From positions 1-37,637 of the forward strand of contig JACQVS010000188.1 in assembly GCA_016209605.1 (NCBI GenBank): 37,637 nucleotides of DNA, in the 5' to 3' direction. Of this stretch, positions 1-7,602 are shown piece by piece. The position numbers and the translations under genes were made by a program. Numbering within the stretch: position 1 is the stretch's first letter; each line of letters begins with the position of its first letter. The notes under the pieces are model-generated. The model was not told the origin of the DNA. It ran no database searches and was given only the letters and a program-made list of their open reading frames with translations. Source of the DNA: Planctomycetota bacterium. GTDB taxonomy: Bacteria; Planctomycetota; UBA8108; JACQVS01.

Positions 1-123
1 CCCTACAATTATTTGCGAAAGACTGCACCAAGGAATTTTGGGGAATCCCACCAGGCGTCAAAGCCAATGAACATAAATTGTCCATTGATATTACCCCATT
101 TCTGTGCTAAATTTAAGGTTATA

Positions 124-138
124 GAACAATTATTGTTC
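124..138. promoter_or_regulatory. perfect palindrome upstream of the sigma-54 activator
   Basis: Two perfect 7-base inverted arms (GAACAAT and ATTGTTC) are separated by one base. They lie about 43 bases before the ATG of the activator at 182, inside an AT-rich leader that contrasts with the GC-rich genes. The geometry fits an operator for a dimeric regulator, possibly an autoregulatory site. No convincing -35/-10 or -24/-12 promoter was found beside it, and no protein is assigned. Confidence 0.35.
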
Positions 139-181
139 AAATTCAGATTCTAGGCGCACAAAAACCTAACAATAGCCGAAC

Positions 182-2374
182 ATGGATGCGCTGAAACCTA
201 AGGCGTTGAGTGCGGAACAAAGGACCGGCCCGGTCCCTCTCACCCCCCCCCACATCAGGACCGAGCGGGGCGAAAACAAATCCTCCAATGAGCTGCAAGT
301 AAAGCTGGCGAAACAACTAGAAATCCTCCAGGAAATCACCCTGGCGCTCAATTCAACCCTGGAGCCAGGGCCGCTCCTGGACCGCATTCTCGATGCCAGC
401 ATCCGGTACACCGGCGCCACCACGGGCTCCGTCATCTTGATCGACAACGACCAGAACCTGCGCATCGTTGCAGCGCGCGGGCTGGGCAGCAATGTGGAGA
501 AAGAGGTGATTCTCAAAGTGGGCCAGGGGGTCACGGGCTGGGTGGCCCTGTATGGCAAGCCCCTCAACGTGCCGGATGTCCGCCAGGATTCGCGTTACGT
601 CATGGTCAAGGAGCACATCCGCAGCGAGCTGGCGGTGCCCATGGTGCTGGGGAAGAAGGCCATCGGGGTGATCAGCGTCGACAGCTCCAAGGAAGGGAAC
701 TTCAGCGAGGATGACCTGCAAATTTTGACCTTCGTGGGCAGCCAGGCGGCGCAAATCCTGCAAAACGCCAAGGCTTACAATGAAATCCGCAGGAAGAACG
801 ATCAGGATGAAACCCTGGTTGAAATCAGCCAGGCCCTCGGGTCGGCTCTCGACTTCAAGGAGCTTTTCCAGGAAGTTGGGGAGATCCTCAACCGCCGGTG
901 CGCCATGCGCCGCAGCTTCCTTGTCCTCTTGAATCCGGAGACCGAGGAGCTGTCGATCGAGCTCGCCTTCGGGATGACGCCGGAGGAGATGGCCCGCGGC
1001 AAGTACCGCATTGGCGAAGGCATCACCGGCTGGGTGGTCAAGAACGGCAAACCCTTCGGCGTCCAGGACATCCGCACGGAGCCGAAATTCCTGGGCCGGA
1101 CCGGCATCTACCAGAATCCCAGCGAGCAGATCAGCTTCCTGGCGATGCCGATCTTCCTCGAAGGGAAGCCCGTCGGCGCGCTTGGCGCCCTGAAGCCGTT
1201 CCCGGGCGAGGAGCAGTTCGAGGCGGACATGGGGCTCCTTCAGATCATCGCCTCCACCATCTCGCAAGCGGTGAAGATCCATTTCAAGGTGATGTCCGAG
1301 AAAGAAAGCCTGCTCCTGGAAAACCGCCTGCTCAAGGAGGAGTTGAAAACCCTTTACCACTTCGACAACCTGGTCGGCTCGAGCGAGGCCATGGAAAAAG
1401 TCTATGCCGTGATCCGCAGCGTGTCGCGAAGCCGCTCGACGGTGTTGATCCGCGGGGAAAGCGGCACCGGCAAGGAGCTGATCGCTCACGCCATCCACTT
1501 CAACAGCCCCAGGGCGGACCGGCCGTTCGTCAAGGTGAACTGCGCCGCCATTCCGGAAAACCTCCTCGAGGCCGAGCTTTTCGGCCACGTCAAGGGCTCG
1601 TTCACCGGCGCCGTCGCCGATCGCAAGGGGAAGTTCATCCAGGCCGATGGCGGCACCGTGTTTCTCGACGAAATCGGCGACATGAGCCCCGTGCTTCAGG
1701 TGAAGATCCTGCGCGTGCTCCAGGAGCGCGAGGTCGAGCCGGTCGGCTCCGACAAAACCTTCAAGGTGGATGTCCGCATCCTCGCGGCCACCCATCGCAA
1801 CCTGGAGGAAATGGTTGCCTCCGGGTCTTTCCGCGAGGACCTCTACTACCGCTTGAACGTCGTCCCCATCCATGTTCCCCCGCTCCGGGAGCGGCTCGAT
1901 GACATTCCCGCCCTGGCGGAGCACGTTCTCGAACGTTTCCGGAGGGAAAACGCCCTCCCGGAGCTTCGCATCGCTCCGGAGGCCGCGCGCCTGCTCATGC
2001 GCTACCAGTGGCCCGGCAATGTCCGCGAGCTGGAAAACGTCCTCGAGCGCGCCGCCATTCTGTGCGACGGCAAATGGATCCGCCCGGAGGACCTCCCCAT
2101 CCCCCTCGGCCAGGGGAGCGGCCAAGAAAGGCTGCAACCGCCCGCGAGCGCGGCCAAAACCGATCCGGGGCTGGCCGTCGAGCAGCTGGTGAAAAACGCT
2201 TTTGAACGGCAGGACCTGGAAGGGAGGATCTGGGAGGCCATCATCGGCCGGATCGAGAGGGACCTCATCCACAAGGCTCTGGAGCGGGCGGACGGCGTCC
2301 GCCACAAGGCGGCGGAGATCCTGGGCATCCATCGCAACACCCTCCGGAAGAAGCTGGAAGGGGAATCCGGGTAA
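182..2374 (+). CDS. sigma-54-dependent activator with two GAF sensory domains
   Basis: A bacterial enhancer-binding protein of 730 residues that would remodel the RNA polymerase-sigma-54 complex using ATP. Two GAF domains come first, roughly residues 65-195 and 220-370, each with a GxGxxGWV-type segment. The AAA+ domain follows, about 395-630, with Walker A GESGTGKE at 425-432, the sigma-54 contact loop GSFTGA at 472-477 (a Ser variant of GAFTGA), Walker B DEIGD at 496-500 and a [11 protein letters not shown] motif. A Fis-type helix-turn-helix closes the protein ([18 protein letters not shown]). There is no receiver domain, so activity is probably set by ligand binding to the GAF domains; the ligand is unknown. 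The ATG at 182 has a poor ribosome site but leaves a full-length family member. The gene is monocistronic and followed by a terminator. Confidence 0.93.
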   Translation: MDALKPKALSAEQRTGPVPLTPPHIRTERGENKSSNELQVKLAKQLEILQEITLALNSTLEPGPLLDRILDASIRYTGATTGSVILIDNDQNLRIVAARGLGSNVEKEVILKVGQGVTGWVALYGKPLNVPDVRQDSRYVMVKEHIRSELAVPMVLGKKAIGVISVDSSKEGNFSEDDLQILTFVGSQAAQILQNAKAYNEIRRKNDQDETLVEISQALGSALDFKELFQEVGEILNRRCAMRRSFLVLLNPETEELSIELAFGMTPEEMARGKYRIGEGITGWVVKNGKPFGVQDIRTEPKFLGRTGIYQNPSEQISFLAMPIFLEGKPVGALGALKPFPGEEQFEADMGLLQIIASTISQAVKIHFKVMSEKESLLLENRLLKEELKTLYHFDNLVGSSEAMEKVYAVIRSVSRSRSTVLIRGESGTGKELIAHAIHFNSPRADRPFVKVNCAAIPENLLEAELFGHVKGSFTGAVADRKGKFIQADGGTVFLDEIGDMSPVLQVKILRVLQEREVEPVGSDKTFKVDVRILAATHRNLEEMVASGSFREDLYYRLNVVPIHVPPLRERLDDIPALAEHVLERFRRENALPELRIAPEAARLLMRYQWPGNVRELENVLERAAILCDGKWIRPEDLPIPLGQGSGQERLQPPASAAKTDPGLAVEQLVKNAFERQDLEGRIWEAIIGRIERDLIHKALERADGVRHKAAEILGIHRNTLRKKLEGESG

Positions 2375-2590
2375 CCACAGCACACTTTTTATTCAAAACG
2401 CATACTTGATTGTGTGCATGGCACATAAATTGTGCGATCCAGAGTTTTTGAACCCGCCACTTAAAACTTATTCGATGCCAACCTAAATTATTAAATCAAT
2501 GTTACTTATATACTATAAGGGAAATTCTTAAAAAACCACTGCCCAATTGGCCCTGGCTTTGCATTTAATCCCATTGCGTTCTAAAGCGCA

Positions 2591-2681
2591 GGGATCGTCA
2601 ACAGGACCCCAAGTTTGTTGATCCCACACAGCTCTCCCCGACTTTGTCCCGGTAACGTGGGATCAAGATCGGGGTTTTTTT
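2591..2681 (+). ncRNA. structured RNA with competing stems and an intrinsic terminator
   Basis: Four segments can pair in mutually exclusive ways. GGGATCgtCAAC (2591-2602) can pair with GTTGATCCC (2617-2625). An overlapping TTGATCCCAC (2618-2627) pairs perfectly over 10 bases with GTGGGATCAA (2657-2666). CCCCGA (2636-2641) pairs with TCGGGG (2669-2674), which is followed by seven T (2675-2681), a classic terminator tail. The CCCCGA strand lies in the loop of the second stem, so the terminator and that stem exclude each other or form a pseudoknot. This is attenuator logic, yet no plus-strand gene follows for 2.7 kb. It may be a free-standing small RNA or simply the terminator of the activator gene. 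It matches no RNA family I recognise. Confidence 0.4.
2669..2681 (+). terminator. intrinsic terminator tail
   Basis: The 3' half of a GC stem (TCGGGG) runs straight into seven T residues. It pairs with CCCCGA at 2636-2641. It would end plus-strand transcription from the sigma-54 activator or from the small RNA proposed just upstream. The minus strand shows no matching T-run, so it is not bidirectional. Confidence 0.6.
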
Positions 2682-2712
2682 ATGCCCTCAGGACCTCGCG
2701 GTTCAGCACGGT

Positions 2713-3663
2713 TCAGCCGATGAATCCCAGCCGGTGCCCTACCAGGTAGAGAAAGATCAGGTGGGGAATCAGGATGGCCATGAGCACGATGGCCCACCCT
2801 TGCGCGTTGGCGGCTCCAAAGGCCTGCGGGATGAAGCGGATCCCCAGAAAGACGTACAGGGCCACCAGCAGAAAACCCGTGACCGCCAGGCCCGTGGGGG
2901 TGCCGACGTACTCCTCAGCAATGCTGAAAAGCTCCCGCAGCACCGGCTTTCCCGGTGGCGCCGTGCCGACATAGATGAGGAGCAGCGCGGTGACGCTGAC
3001 GATCAGCACGAACACCAGGGCCAGGGTCTCAAGCTGGGCGGAGGAGCGCAAAGCCTTCTTGAAGTTGACATCCTTGACGAAGGCCACGTGGGCGCAAAAC
3101 CATACCAGCCCCCCTTGCACCGCCATGTGGCCGACAAACCAGCTGGCCAGCAAAAAGATGAGGCGGAAAAAAGGAATTCCCAGGAACTGGATGGAGCCCA
3201 GGTCCGAGAAGAGTGAGCTCAAGGGATTCAGCCCCCAGGAAGCGCGCGCGGGCGCCGGGTCGAGCGTCATCCGGCCGGTGTTTTCGCCGCTCTCCGGGCT
3301 GCGCTCGCCGCTGCCGAAAAGGGCCTCGAAGAATCCTCTTCCCTTTGAGGAGCCGGAAGCGCCGCCGCGCCGCGGCTCGGGAACGAAAATCACCGATCCG
3401 ACGCTCAGCTGCTTCGGATCCACCCAGCGGTTGTACTCCTGGAGGCGACTCCACTCGTAGCCGTTGCCGTAATACTTTTCCGCGATGGAGAACAGCGTCT
3501 CACCGGGCTGAACGGTGTGGTTGACATGGGGGACATTGACCGGCTCCTCCCTGGAGTCCTTCCCCTTGTCGCCTCTGGGCCAGGCCGTCGCGCTTCCAGG
3601 CAAGAAGCTGGCGACCACGGCAGCCAGGAACAGCACTCGTTTCAGGCAGAAGAAAGCTTTCAT
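2713..3663 (-). CDS. LysM-domain membrane protein
   Basis: A predicted 316-residue envelope protein. It starts with a signal-like segment (MKAFFCLKRVLFLAAVVASF), then has one LysM domain (HTVQPGETLFSIAEKYYG ... LSVGSVIFVPE), which in this family binds peptidoglycan or related glycans. A Gly/Ser/Arg linker follows, then about four to five hydrophobic helices (starting RLIFLLASWFVGHMAVQG) ending close to the C-terminus. The frame is open up to 3750 and other Met codons lie upstream (for example MERTLEQ); I chose the ATG at 3663 because it places the signal segment at the N-terminus. The ribosome site is weak for every choice. The membrane part resembles Yip1-like bundles only loosely, and its role is unknown. 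Confidence 0.75.
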   Translation of the reverse strand: MKAFFCLKRVLFLAAVVASFLPGSATAWPRGDKGKDSREEPVNVPHVNHTVQPGETLFSIAEKYYGNGYEWSRLQEYNRWVDPKQLSVGSVIFVPEPRRGGASGSSKGRGFFEALFGSGERSPESGENTGRMTLDPAPARASWGLNPLSSLFSDLGSIQFLGIPFFRLIFLLASWFVGHMAVQGGLVWFCAHVAFVKDVNFKKALRSSAQLETLALVFVLIVSVTALLLIYVGTAPPGKPVLRELFSIAEEYVGTPTGLAVTGFLLVALYVFLGIRFIPQAFGAANAQGWAIVLMAILIPHLIFLYLVGHRLGFIG

Positions 3664-3879
3664 GGCATTCCAGGATTTTTGCTCAAGCGTTCTTTCCATC
3701 ACCTCGGTGACTTTTGCGACTTCCGGACTCCGGGAGCTTACACATACCATCGATCGGCCAATAACATCAGCGGGTGTAGCGCATTTTGACTATTTTTCGA
3801 GGGCTCTTGCGGGGAGAGGAGTTTACCGGAACCGCCGGCAGGGAGCAGACCGGTAATCCGCAGCGATAGTCCATTTCTG

Positions 3880-3999
3880 AAAGATAAATGAACCGCAGAG
3901 ATCGCCGAGGACGCAGAGAATAAAAGAAGGAATTAAATTATTAAATTTATAATTCTTCTCTCTGCGCTCTCCGCGTCCTCTGCGGTTAAGTAAATTTCT
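3880..3999. repeat. long palindromic intergenic repeat
   Basis: A near-perfect inverted repeat between the LysM and patatin genes. The left arm starts AACCGCAGAG at 3891 and continues with AGGACGCAGAGAA; the right arm ends CTCTGCGGTT at 3987 and is its reverse complement with a few mismatches. Weaker complementarity extends to about 3880 and 3999. The AT-rich loop (about 3923-3952) is itself nearly palindromic (GAATTAAAT ... AATTC). The whole unit of about 120 bases folds into one hairpin. AACCGCAGAGG-type palindromes recur between genes in many unrelated environmental bacteria, and this looks like one copy of that class. It holds no gene. The rest of the 3664-4048 gap shows nothing else. Confidence 0.8.
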
Positions 4000-4048
4000 T
4001 AGGAGTTGTTTTCTCTTTGGCATTTGCATTTACGCCTCAGATTACGGT

Positions 4049-5212
4049 TCAGCCCCACAGGAACTTCTGGATCTTCTCGGAGCTGGCCTGGGCGTCCCGG
4101 TAGCCCAGCTCCATCAGCTCGCGGCAGTAGGCCGATTCGAACAAGATGTAGCTGTACAGCACGCCGCTGCCCTTGCCCTTGGCCCCCAGGCCTCTCAGCA
4201 GGTAGCGAATGATCCTCGGCAGCTCGTTGCGATGCTTGAAGGCGAGGTCCGAAAGCTTCTGGGAGGGGCCCACGTAAAGGAACTCGATGGGCTGGATGGG
4301 CGCGCCGCGGTCGTCAACCACGGCCCGCGGCAGGTTCTCCAGAAGACGGTTGATGCGCACCATCTGCTCCCAGTCGCTTTCCAGAGCATCGAGAAAGATC
4401 GAGTCGAAGAGCACGCCGGAAATCCGGGCCGCGGTCGGATATCGGGGCTCCCTTTCCCTTGCGGACGGCTCGATGGGCTCGTTGAGCACCTCCCGGACGC
4501 CGATCGCCAGGATCTTGCTCGCCCCCAGGTGAATGGCGGGGCTCAGGGGCGCCGTGTTGCGGATGCTGCCGTCGCCGTAGTACGAGTTGCCGATCCGGAC
4601 GGCGGGAAAGAGGATGGGCAGGGCGCACGAGGCCAGGATGTGGGCCGGCGTGATCTGGTCGTAATGGGCGATGCGGCTGTAACGCTGCCACAGCTTGCGG
4701 CTGGCGCTGGCCTGGACGAAAACGGTGTGGGCCCCGGAGTCGTAATCGGTGGCGGAAACGGCCACCGCTTCGAGGGTTCCCCGGGCCAGGTGTCCGGCGA
4801 TGGCTCCTGGCGGCAGCAACCCCTCTACCAGCCGCGCCAGCGGCGTGGTGTCAAGGAGCGCCTTCCCCCGCGGCTCGCGGCGCTTTTCGGCGCCGCCCAG
4901 GGCCAGGTCCAGAATCCACCGGAAGACATTGGCGGCGATCTTGTTCGCCTTGGCCTCGAAGACCTTCTGGGTGCTCAAGGTCTCCCAGTGGCGCACCATC
5001 AGCTCGCAGGCGGCGCGGAAGCTGCCGGCATGGGCCGCCAGGCCCGCCAGGTTGATGGCGCCCGCGGAAGCGCCCACCAGGATCTCGAAAGGAATTTTGT
5101 CCAGCGGCTCCCGGGAAACCTCCAGGATATGGCGCAAGACCCCGGCTTGATAGGCGGCGCGGGCTCCGCCGCCGCTGAGCAGCAGGCCGCGGGTGATTTT
5201 TCTAGGCTGCAA
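4049..5212 (-). CDS. patatin-like phospholipase
   Basis: A 387-residue serine acyl-hydrolase of the patatin/NTE family, expected to cleave acyl groups from phospholipids or lysolipids. The N-terminal oxyanion loop is SGGGARAAYQ (13-22), the nucleophile elbow is GASAG with Ser49, and the catalytic aspartate is Asp214 in YGDGS (a DGS variant of DG[AG]). The start is a TTG at 5212 preceded by AAGGAG four bases upstream; this gives the usual compact N-terminus MQPRKITRGLLLSGGG. The frame stays open to 5455, but that extension is poorly protein-like and would overlap the divergent ACT gene. No signal peptide is seen, so it is probably cytoplasmic or peripheral to the membrane. It lies in a divergent arrangement with the ACT regulator at 5427. 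Confidence 0.88.
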   Translation of the reverse strand: MQPRKITRGLLLSGGGARAAYQAGVLRHILEVSREPLDKIPFEILVGASAGAINLAGLAAHAGSFRAACELMVRHWETLSTQKVFEAKANKIAANVFRWILDLALGGAEKRREPRGKALLDTTPLARLVEGLLPPGAIAGHLARGTLEAVAVSATDYDSGAHTVFVQASASRKLWQRYSRIAHYDQITPAHILASCALPILFPAVRIGNSYYGDGSIRNTAPLSPAIHLGASKILAIGVREVLNEPIEPSAREREPRYPTAARISGVLFDSIFLDALESDWEQMVRINRLLENLPRAVVDDRGAPIQPIEFLYVGPSQKLSDLAFKHRNELPRIIRYLLRGLGAKGKGSGVLYSYILFESAYCRELMELGYRDAQASSEKIQKFLWG

Positions 5213-5426
5213 TCGACTCCTTTTCGTCAAGGGGCAAAAAAAACCGCAGATGGAACACAGCTCATCATCTATTTCGGCCGTGTTCAATCCGCGGCGGAGT
5301 CGATTCTGGATGCCGGATCGGTCTACTTGCCGGCGGCGCCGCTTGGCGCCGGCCACCTGACAAAATTTTACAAACCGGGGGGTCCATCCCTTGGCCCTGC
5401 TCGGAGGATACGGTACGATATCCGCC
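5213..5426. promoter_or_regulatory. divergent intergenic region (patatin / ACT regulator)
   Basis: This 214-base gap must hold promoters for both the patatin gene (leftward) and the double-ACT gene (rightward). The only clear signal is the AAGGAG ribosome site of the patatin gene (complement of 5217-5222). A GGAGGA at 5402-5407 lies too far (19 bases) from the ATG at 5427 to serve it. No strong promoter hexamers were recognised. Confidence 0.4.
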
Positions 5427-5966
5427 ATGCGCCAGGGACTCATCATCAGCGCCATTGGTAAAGACCAGCCGGGAATCGTCGACCGGGCTTCCGGCTTGAT
5501 CTTCCAGCATCAGTGCAACCTCGAGGACAGCCGCATGGCCATCCTCGGCGGCGAGTTCGCCTTGATCGTCCTCGTGACCGGTCCGGCGGAGGCCTTGAGC
5601 TGCCTGGAAGAGGAGCTTCCCCGGCTGGCCGGCGAGATGGGCTTGACCCTCCAGATCCGCAGAACCCGGCTGGAGGAGGCTCTGCCCGAGCACGCGGCCA
5701 AGACCCTCCCTTACCAGATCACCGCCGTGGCCATGGACCATCCCGGCATCGTCCACCGCCTCAGCCATGTGCTCGCCAGGCACCATGTCAACGTCGCCTC
5801 GCTGGAGACCCATCGCACCCACGCCCCCAACACCGGCACGCCGGTCTTCTCGCTTTCCATCGAGGCGCAAGTCCCCGTGGAGGTGCCGATCGCCAGGCTG
5901 CGCAGCGCCCTCGAAGCCATTGCCGACGAGGAGAACCTCGACTTGCAGTTCCGCGCGAAAAATTGA
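5427..5966 (+). CDS. double-ACT-domain protein, GcvR-like
   Basis: A protein of 179 residues made of two ACT domains: RQGLIISAIGKDQPGIVDR starts the first and PYQITAVAMDHPGIVHRLS the second (about residue 94 on). The GKDQPGIV and DHPGIV turns are the typical ligand-binding loops. This two-ACT architecture is that of GcvR, the regulator that senses glycine and controls the glycine-cleavage genes; related proteins sense other amino acids. No DNA-binding or enzyme domain is present. The frame opens at a TTG at 5391, but the ATG at 5427 places the first ACT strand right at the N-terminus, as usual. No glycine-cleavage gene lies in the window, so the sensed molecule is unproven. Confidence 0.85.
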   Translation: MRQGLIISAIGKDQPGIVDRASGLIFQHQCNLEDSRMAILGGEFALIVLVTGPAEALSCLEEELPRLAGEMGLTLQIRRTRLEEALPEHAAKTLPYQITAVAMDHPGIVHRLSHVLARHHVNVASLETHRTHAPNTGTPVFSLSIEAQVPVEVPIARLRSALEAIADEENLDLQFRAKN

Positions 5967-6009
5967 AAGGGACTTATCGAAGCATTCGCAGTATTCTAGG
6001 TTTAAAAAG

Positions 6010-7248
6010 ATGGCGTCGCCGGGGTCTCCCATCCATCAAGGGGCTCACCTTGCAGATCGCTACCATATCTTGATCTTGCGCCAACTGGGTTCCGGTAGCA
6101 CGGGAGCTGTTTCGCTCCAGCGGTCGGCCTTCCTGACGGGATGTCAGTCGATTTCGGATCTCTCGCGCTCGGCGCGCACCCCCGCCGCCAACAGAACCCT
6201 CGCCGAGAGCGTACACCCCCTCATCGAGGAGGCCATCGAGAGCGACAACTACGAGGCGGCCGGCCATCTTGCCACAGACGGTCTCGGCTACGCCCAGAAG
6301 GCCCAGGACAACTCCCTCCTTTTGCGACTGAAGAGCCTCAAGGAGCGCGTCCAGACCCTACAGCGGGAGTACGCCAGGCTCGAAGTGGCGCTCAAGACGC
6401 TGAGGGAGAAGCCTGGCGACCCCACCGCCAACCTGGCCGTGGGGAGATTCCTCTGTTTTCAGAAGGAAAGCTGGGAGAAGGGCCTTCCCCTCCTCGCGAA
6501 GGGGCAGGATGCGGCGCTCAAGTCCGCTGCGGAGGCGGACCTTTCAGCGCCCAAGGCCGCCCTCCAGGCGATCAAGCTTGCCGACCAGTGGTCCAATCTG
6601 GCGGAAAAGGAGTCGGGAACGGTCAAGAAACCGATCGAGAGGAGGGCCTTGAAATGGTACCGGTCGGCGCTCCCCAATTCGACGGGCCTCGACCGGGCCG
6701 ACATCGAGAAGAAAATCGCCGCCCTTCTCTTTCCGGCTGCCCGCATCTGGGAGACCCGGTCGGGAGAGAACGGCGCGGTCTTGGGCGGGGAGAGCTTCAA
6801 CGTCTCGAGTGAGTTCACGATCGAGTTTTGGTTCGCGACCGCTGCGGAGAGCTGTGTGCTCCTCACCAAGAGGCACAAGGGACCCGAGGGTTCCCTCACC
6901 CTTCTCTTGCGGGGCGGTTGTCCGGTGGTGATCGGCGATGCCGCCTTCTACCGGGTCGATGGGGTCAGCCACACCCGTGCCAACGACGGTGACTGGCACC
7001 ACCTGGCCGCGGTGAACTCGAATGGCCAGGTCCAGCTTTACCTGGACGGAAACCAGGTCGCGGAGATCAAGACCCGGCCGGGCTTCATCTCGAAGTCGCC
7101 TTGGGTCCTGGGCCACCATGGAGCGTGGGACCTCGCCACCGTTGACGCGAAGTTCGCCCGGATCCGGCGCTCAAGGGTGGCTCGGTACGCAGGCCCCTTT
7201 TCTCCGCCGGATTACGCGAGCGACAAGGAGTCGCTCCTTTTTAAGTAG
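6010..7248 (+). CDS. LamG-domain protein, N-terminally truncated or chimeric
   Basis: The C-terminal two thirds match a family common in Planctomycetes. A helical segment contains EKPGDPTANLAVGRFLCF, then KGLPLLAKGQDAALKSAAEADL, WSNLAEKESG and RRALKWYRSALP. It is followed by a LamG/concanavalin-like sandwich (FNVSSEFTIEFWF ... GDWHHLAAVNSNGQVQLYLDG) that usually binds glycans or proteins. Family members normally have a signal peptide and several hundred more residues upstream; both are missing here. Instead residues about 13-33 read like the first strands of a Ser/Thr kinase (ADRYHILILRQLGSGSTGAV, compare RYrilrqLGsGstGaVyla), with no kinase body after it. The ATG at 6010 is the first sensible start, with a poor ribosome site. 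It may be a deletion fusion, a pseudogene or an assembly join. Confidence 0.65.
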   Translation: MASPGSPIHQGAHLADRYHILILRQLGSGSTGAVSLQRSAFLTGCQSISDLSRSARTPAANRTLAESVHPLIEEAIESDNYEAAGHLATDGLGYAQKAQDNSLLLRLKSLKERVQTLQREYARLEVALKTLREKPGDPTANLAVGRFLCFQKESWEKGLPLLAKGQDAALKSAAEADLSAPKAALQAIKLADQWSNLAEKESGTVKKPIERRALKWYRSALPNSTGLDRADIEKKIAALLFPAARIWETRSGENGAVLGGESFNVSSEFTIEFWFATAAESCVLLTKRHKGPEGSLTLLLRGGCPVVIGDAAFYRVDGVSHTRANDGDWHHLAAVNSNGQVQLYLDGNQVAEIKTRPGFISKSPWVLGHHGAWDLATVDAKFARIRRSRVARYAGPFSPPDYASDKESLLFK

Positions 7249-7602
7249 GTCAAGAAGGACGGTCAGTGCTCAACGCCGGAAGAGGCGGGATCTCCTTCGG
7301 CTCGGCGAGAACATCCACCGAGCCGGGCAAGGTTGTCTCGGCGACCTGGTTCCGGGGCCGGGCGCGGGCGCCGTCGCCCACCGGGTCGGCATGGTCGAAG
7401 AAGCTCAAAAGCAGTTTTTCAACTTCTGAAATCCTGCTCATGAAATGACCATAGAAGGAGCATTTCTAACTGTCAAGAAAAAGCTGAGCAAACGCATATT
7501 GAAATCGGCCGGCGTTTCCTTCTCCGCTGACCGATGGCCTCGAGGATCCCCCGGCCCAATTCTTTCGGCATGGGCGACCTCGTGGCGTTAGAATGAGTCG
7601 CC
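7249..7602. other. 354-base gap without a confident gene
   Basis: Between the LamG gene and the FG-GAP operon. A minus-strand reading frame of 63 codons (7250-7441) starts MSRISEVEKLLLSFFDHAD and looks mildly protein-like, but it has no clear ribosome site and no family I recognise. The plus-strand alternative is compositionally unlike protein. The part from 7440 to 7500 is AT-richer and may hold the promoter of the downstream operon. Confidence 0.4.

Larger units (their letters stand above)
2375..2712. other. AT-rich intergenic stretch between convergent genes
   Basis: This 338-base gap separates the sigma-54 activator from the convergent LysM gene. The first part (to about 2520) is AT-rich and shows no gene; a weak -10-like TATACT sits at 2509-2514 without a good -35. 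The second part carries the structured RNA/terminator listed separately. No protein-coding potential was seen. Confidence 0.6.

Noticed and set aside
353..2383. 676-codon minus-strand open frame
   Set aside because: It is the antisense of the sigma-54 activator, whose Walker, GSFTGA and Fis motifs prove the plus strand; long antisense frames are expected at this GC content.
2560..2681. Cyclic-di-GMP or other known riboswitch
   Set aside because: The conserved core sequences of the riboswitch classes I know are absent; only the alternative pairings support a switch.
5213..5455. Upstream extension of the patatin frame to 5455
   Set aside because: It would overlap the divergent ACT gene and is not protein-like; TTG 5212 has an ideal ribosome site and gives the family's normal start.
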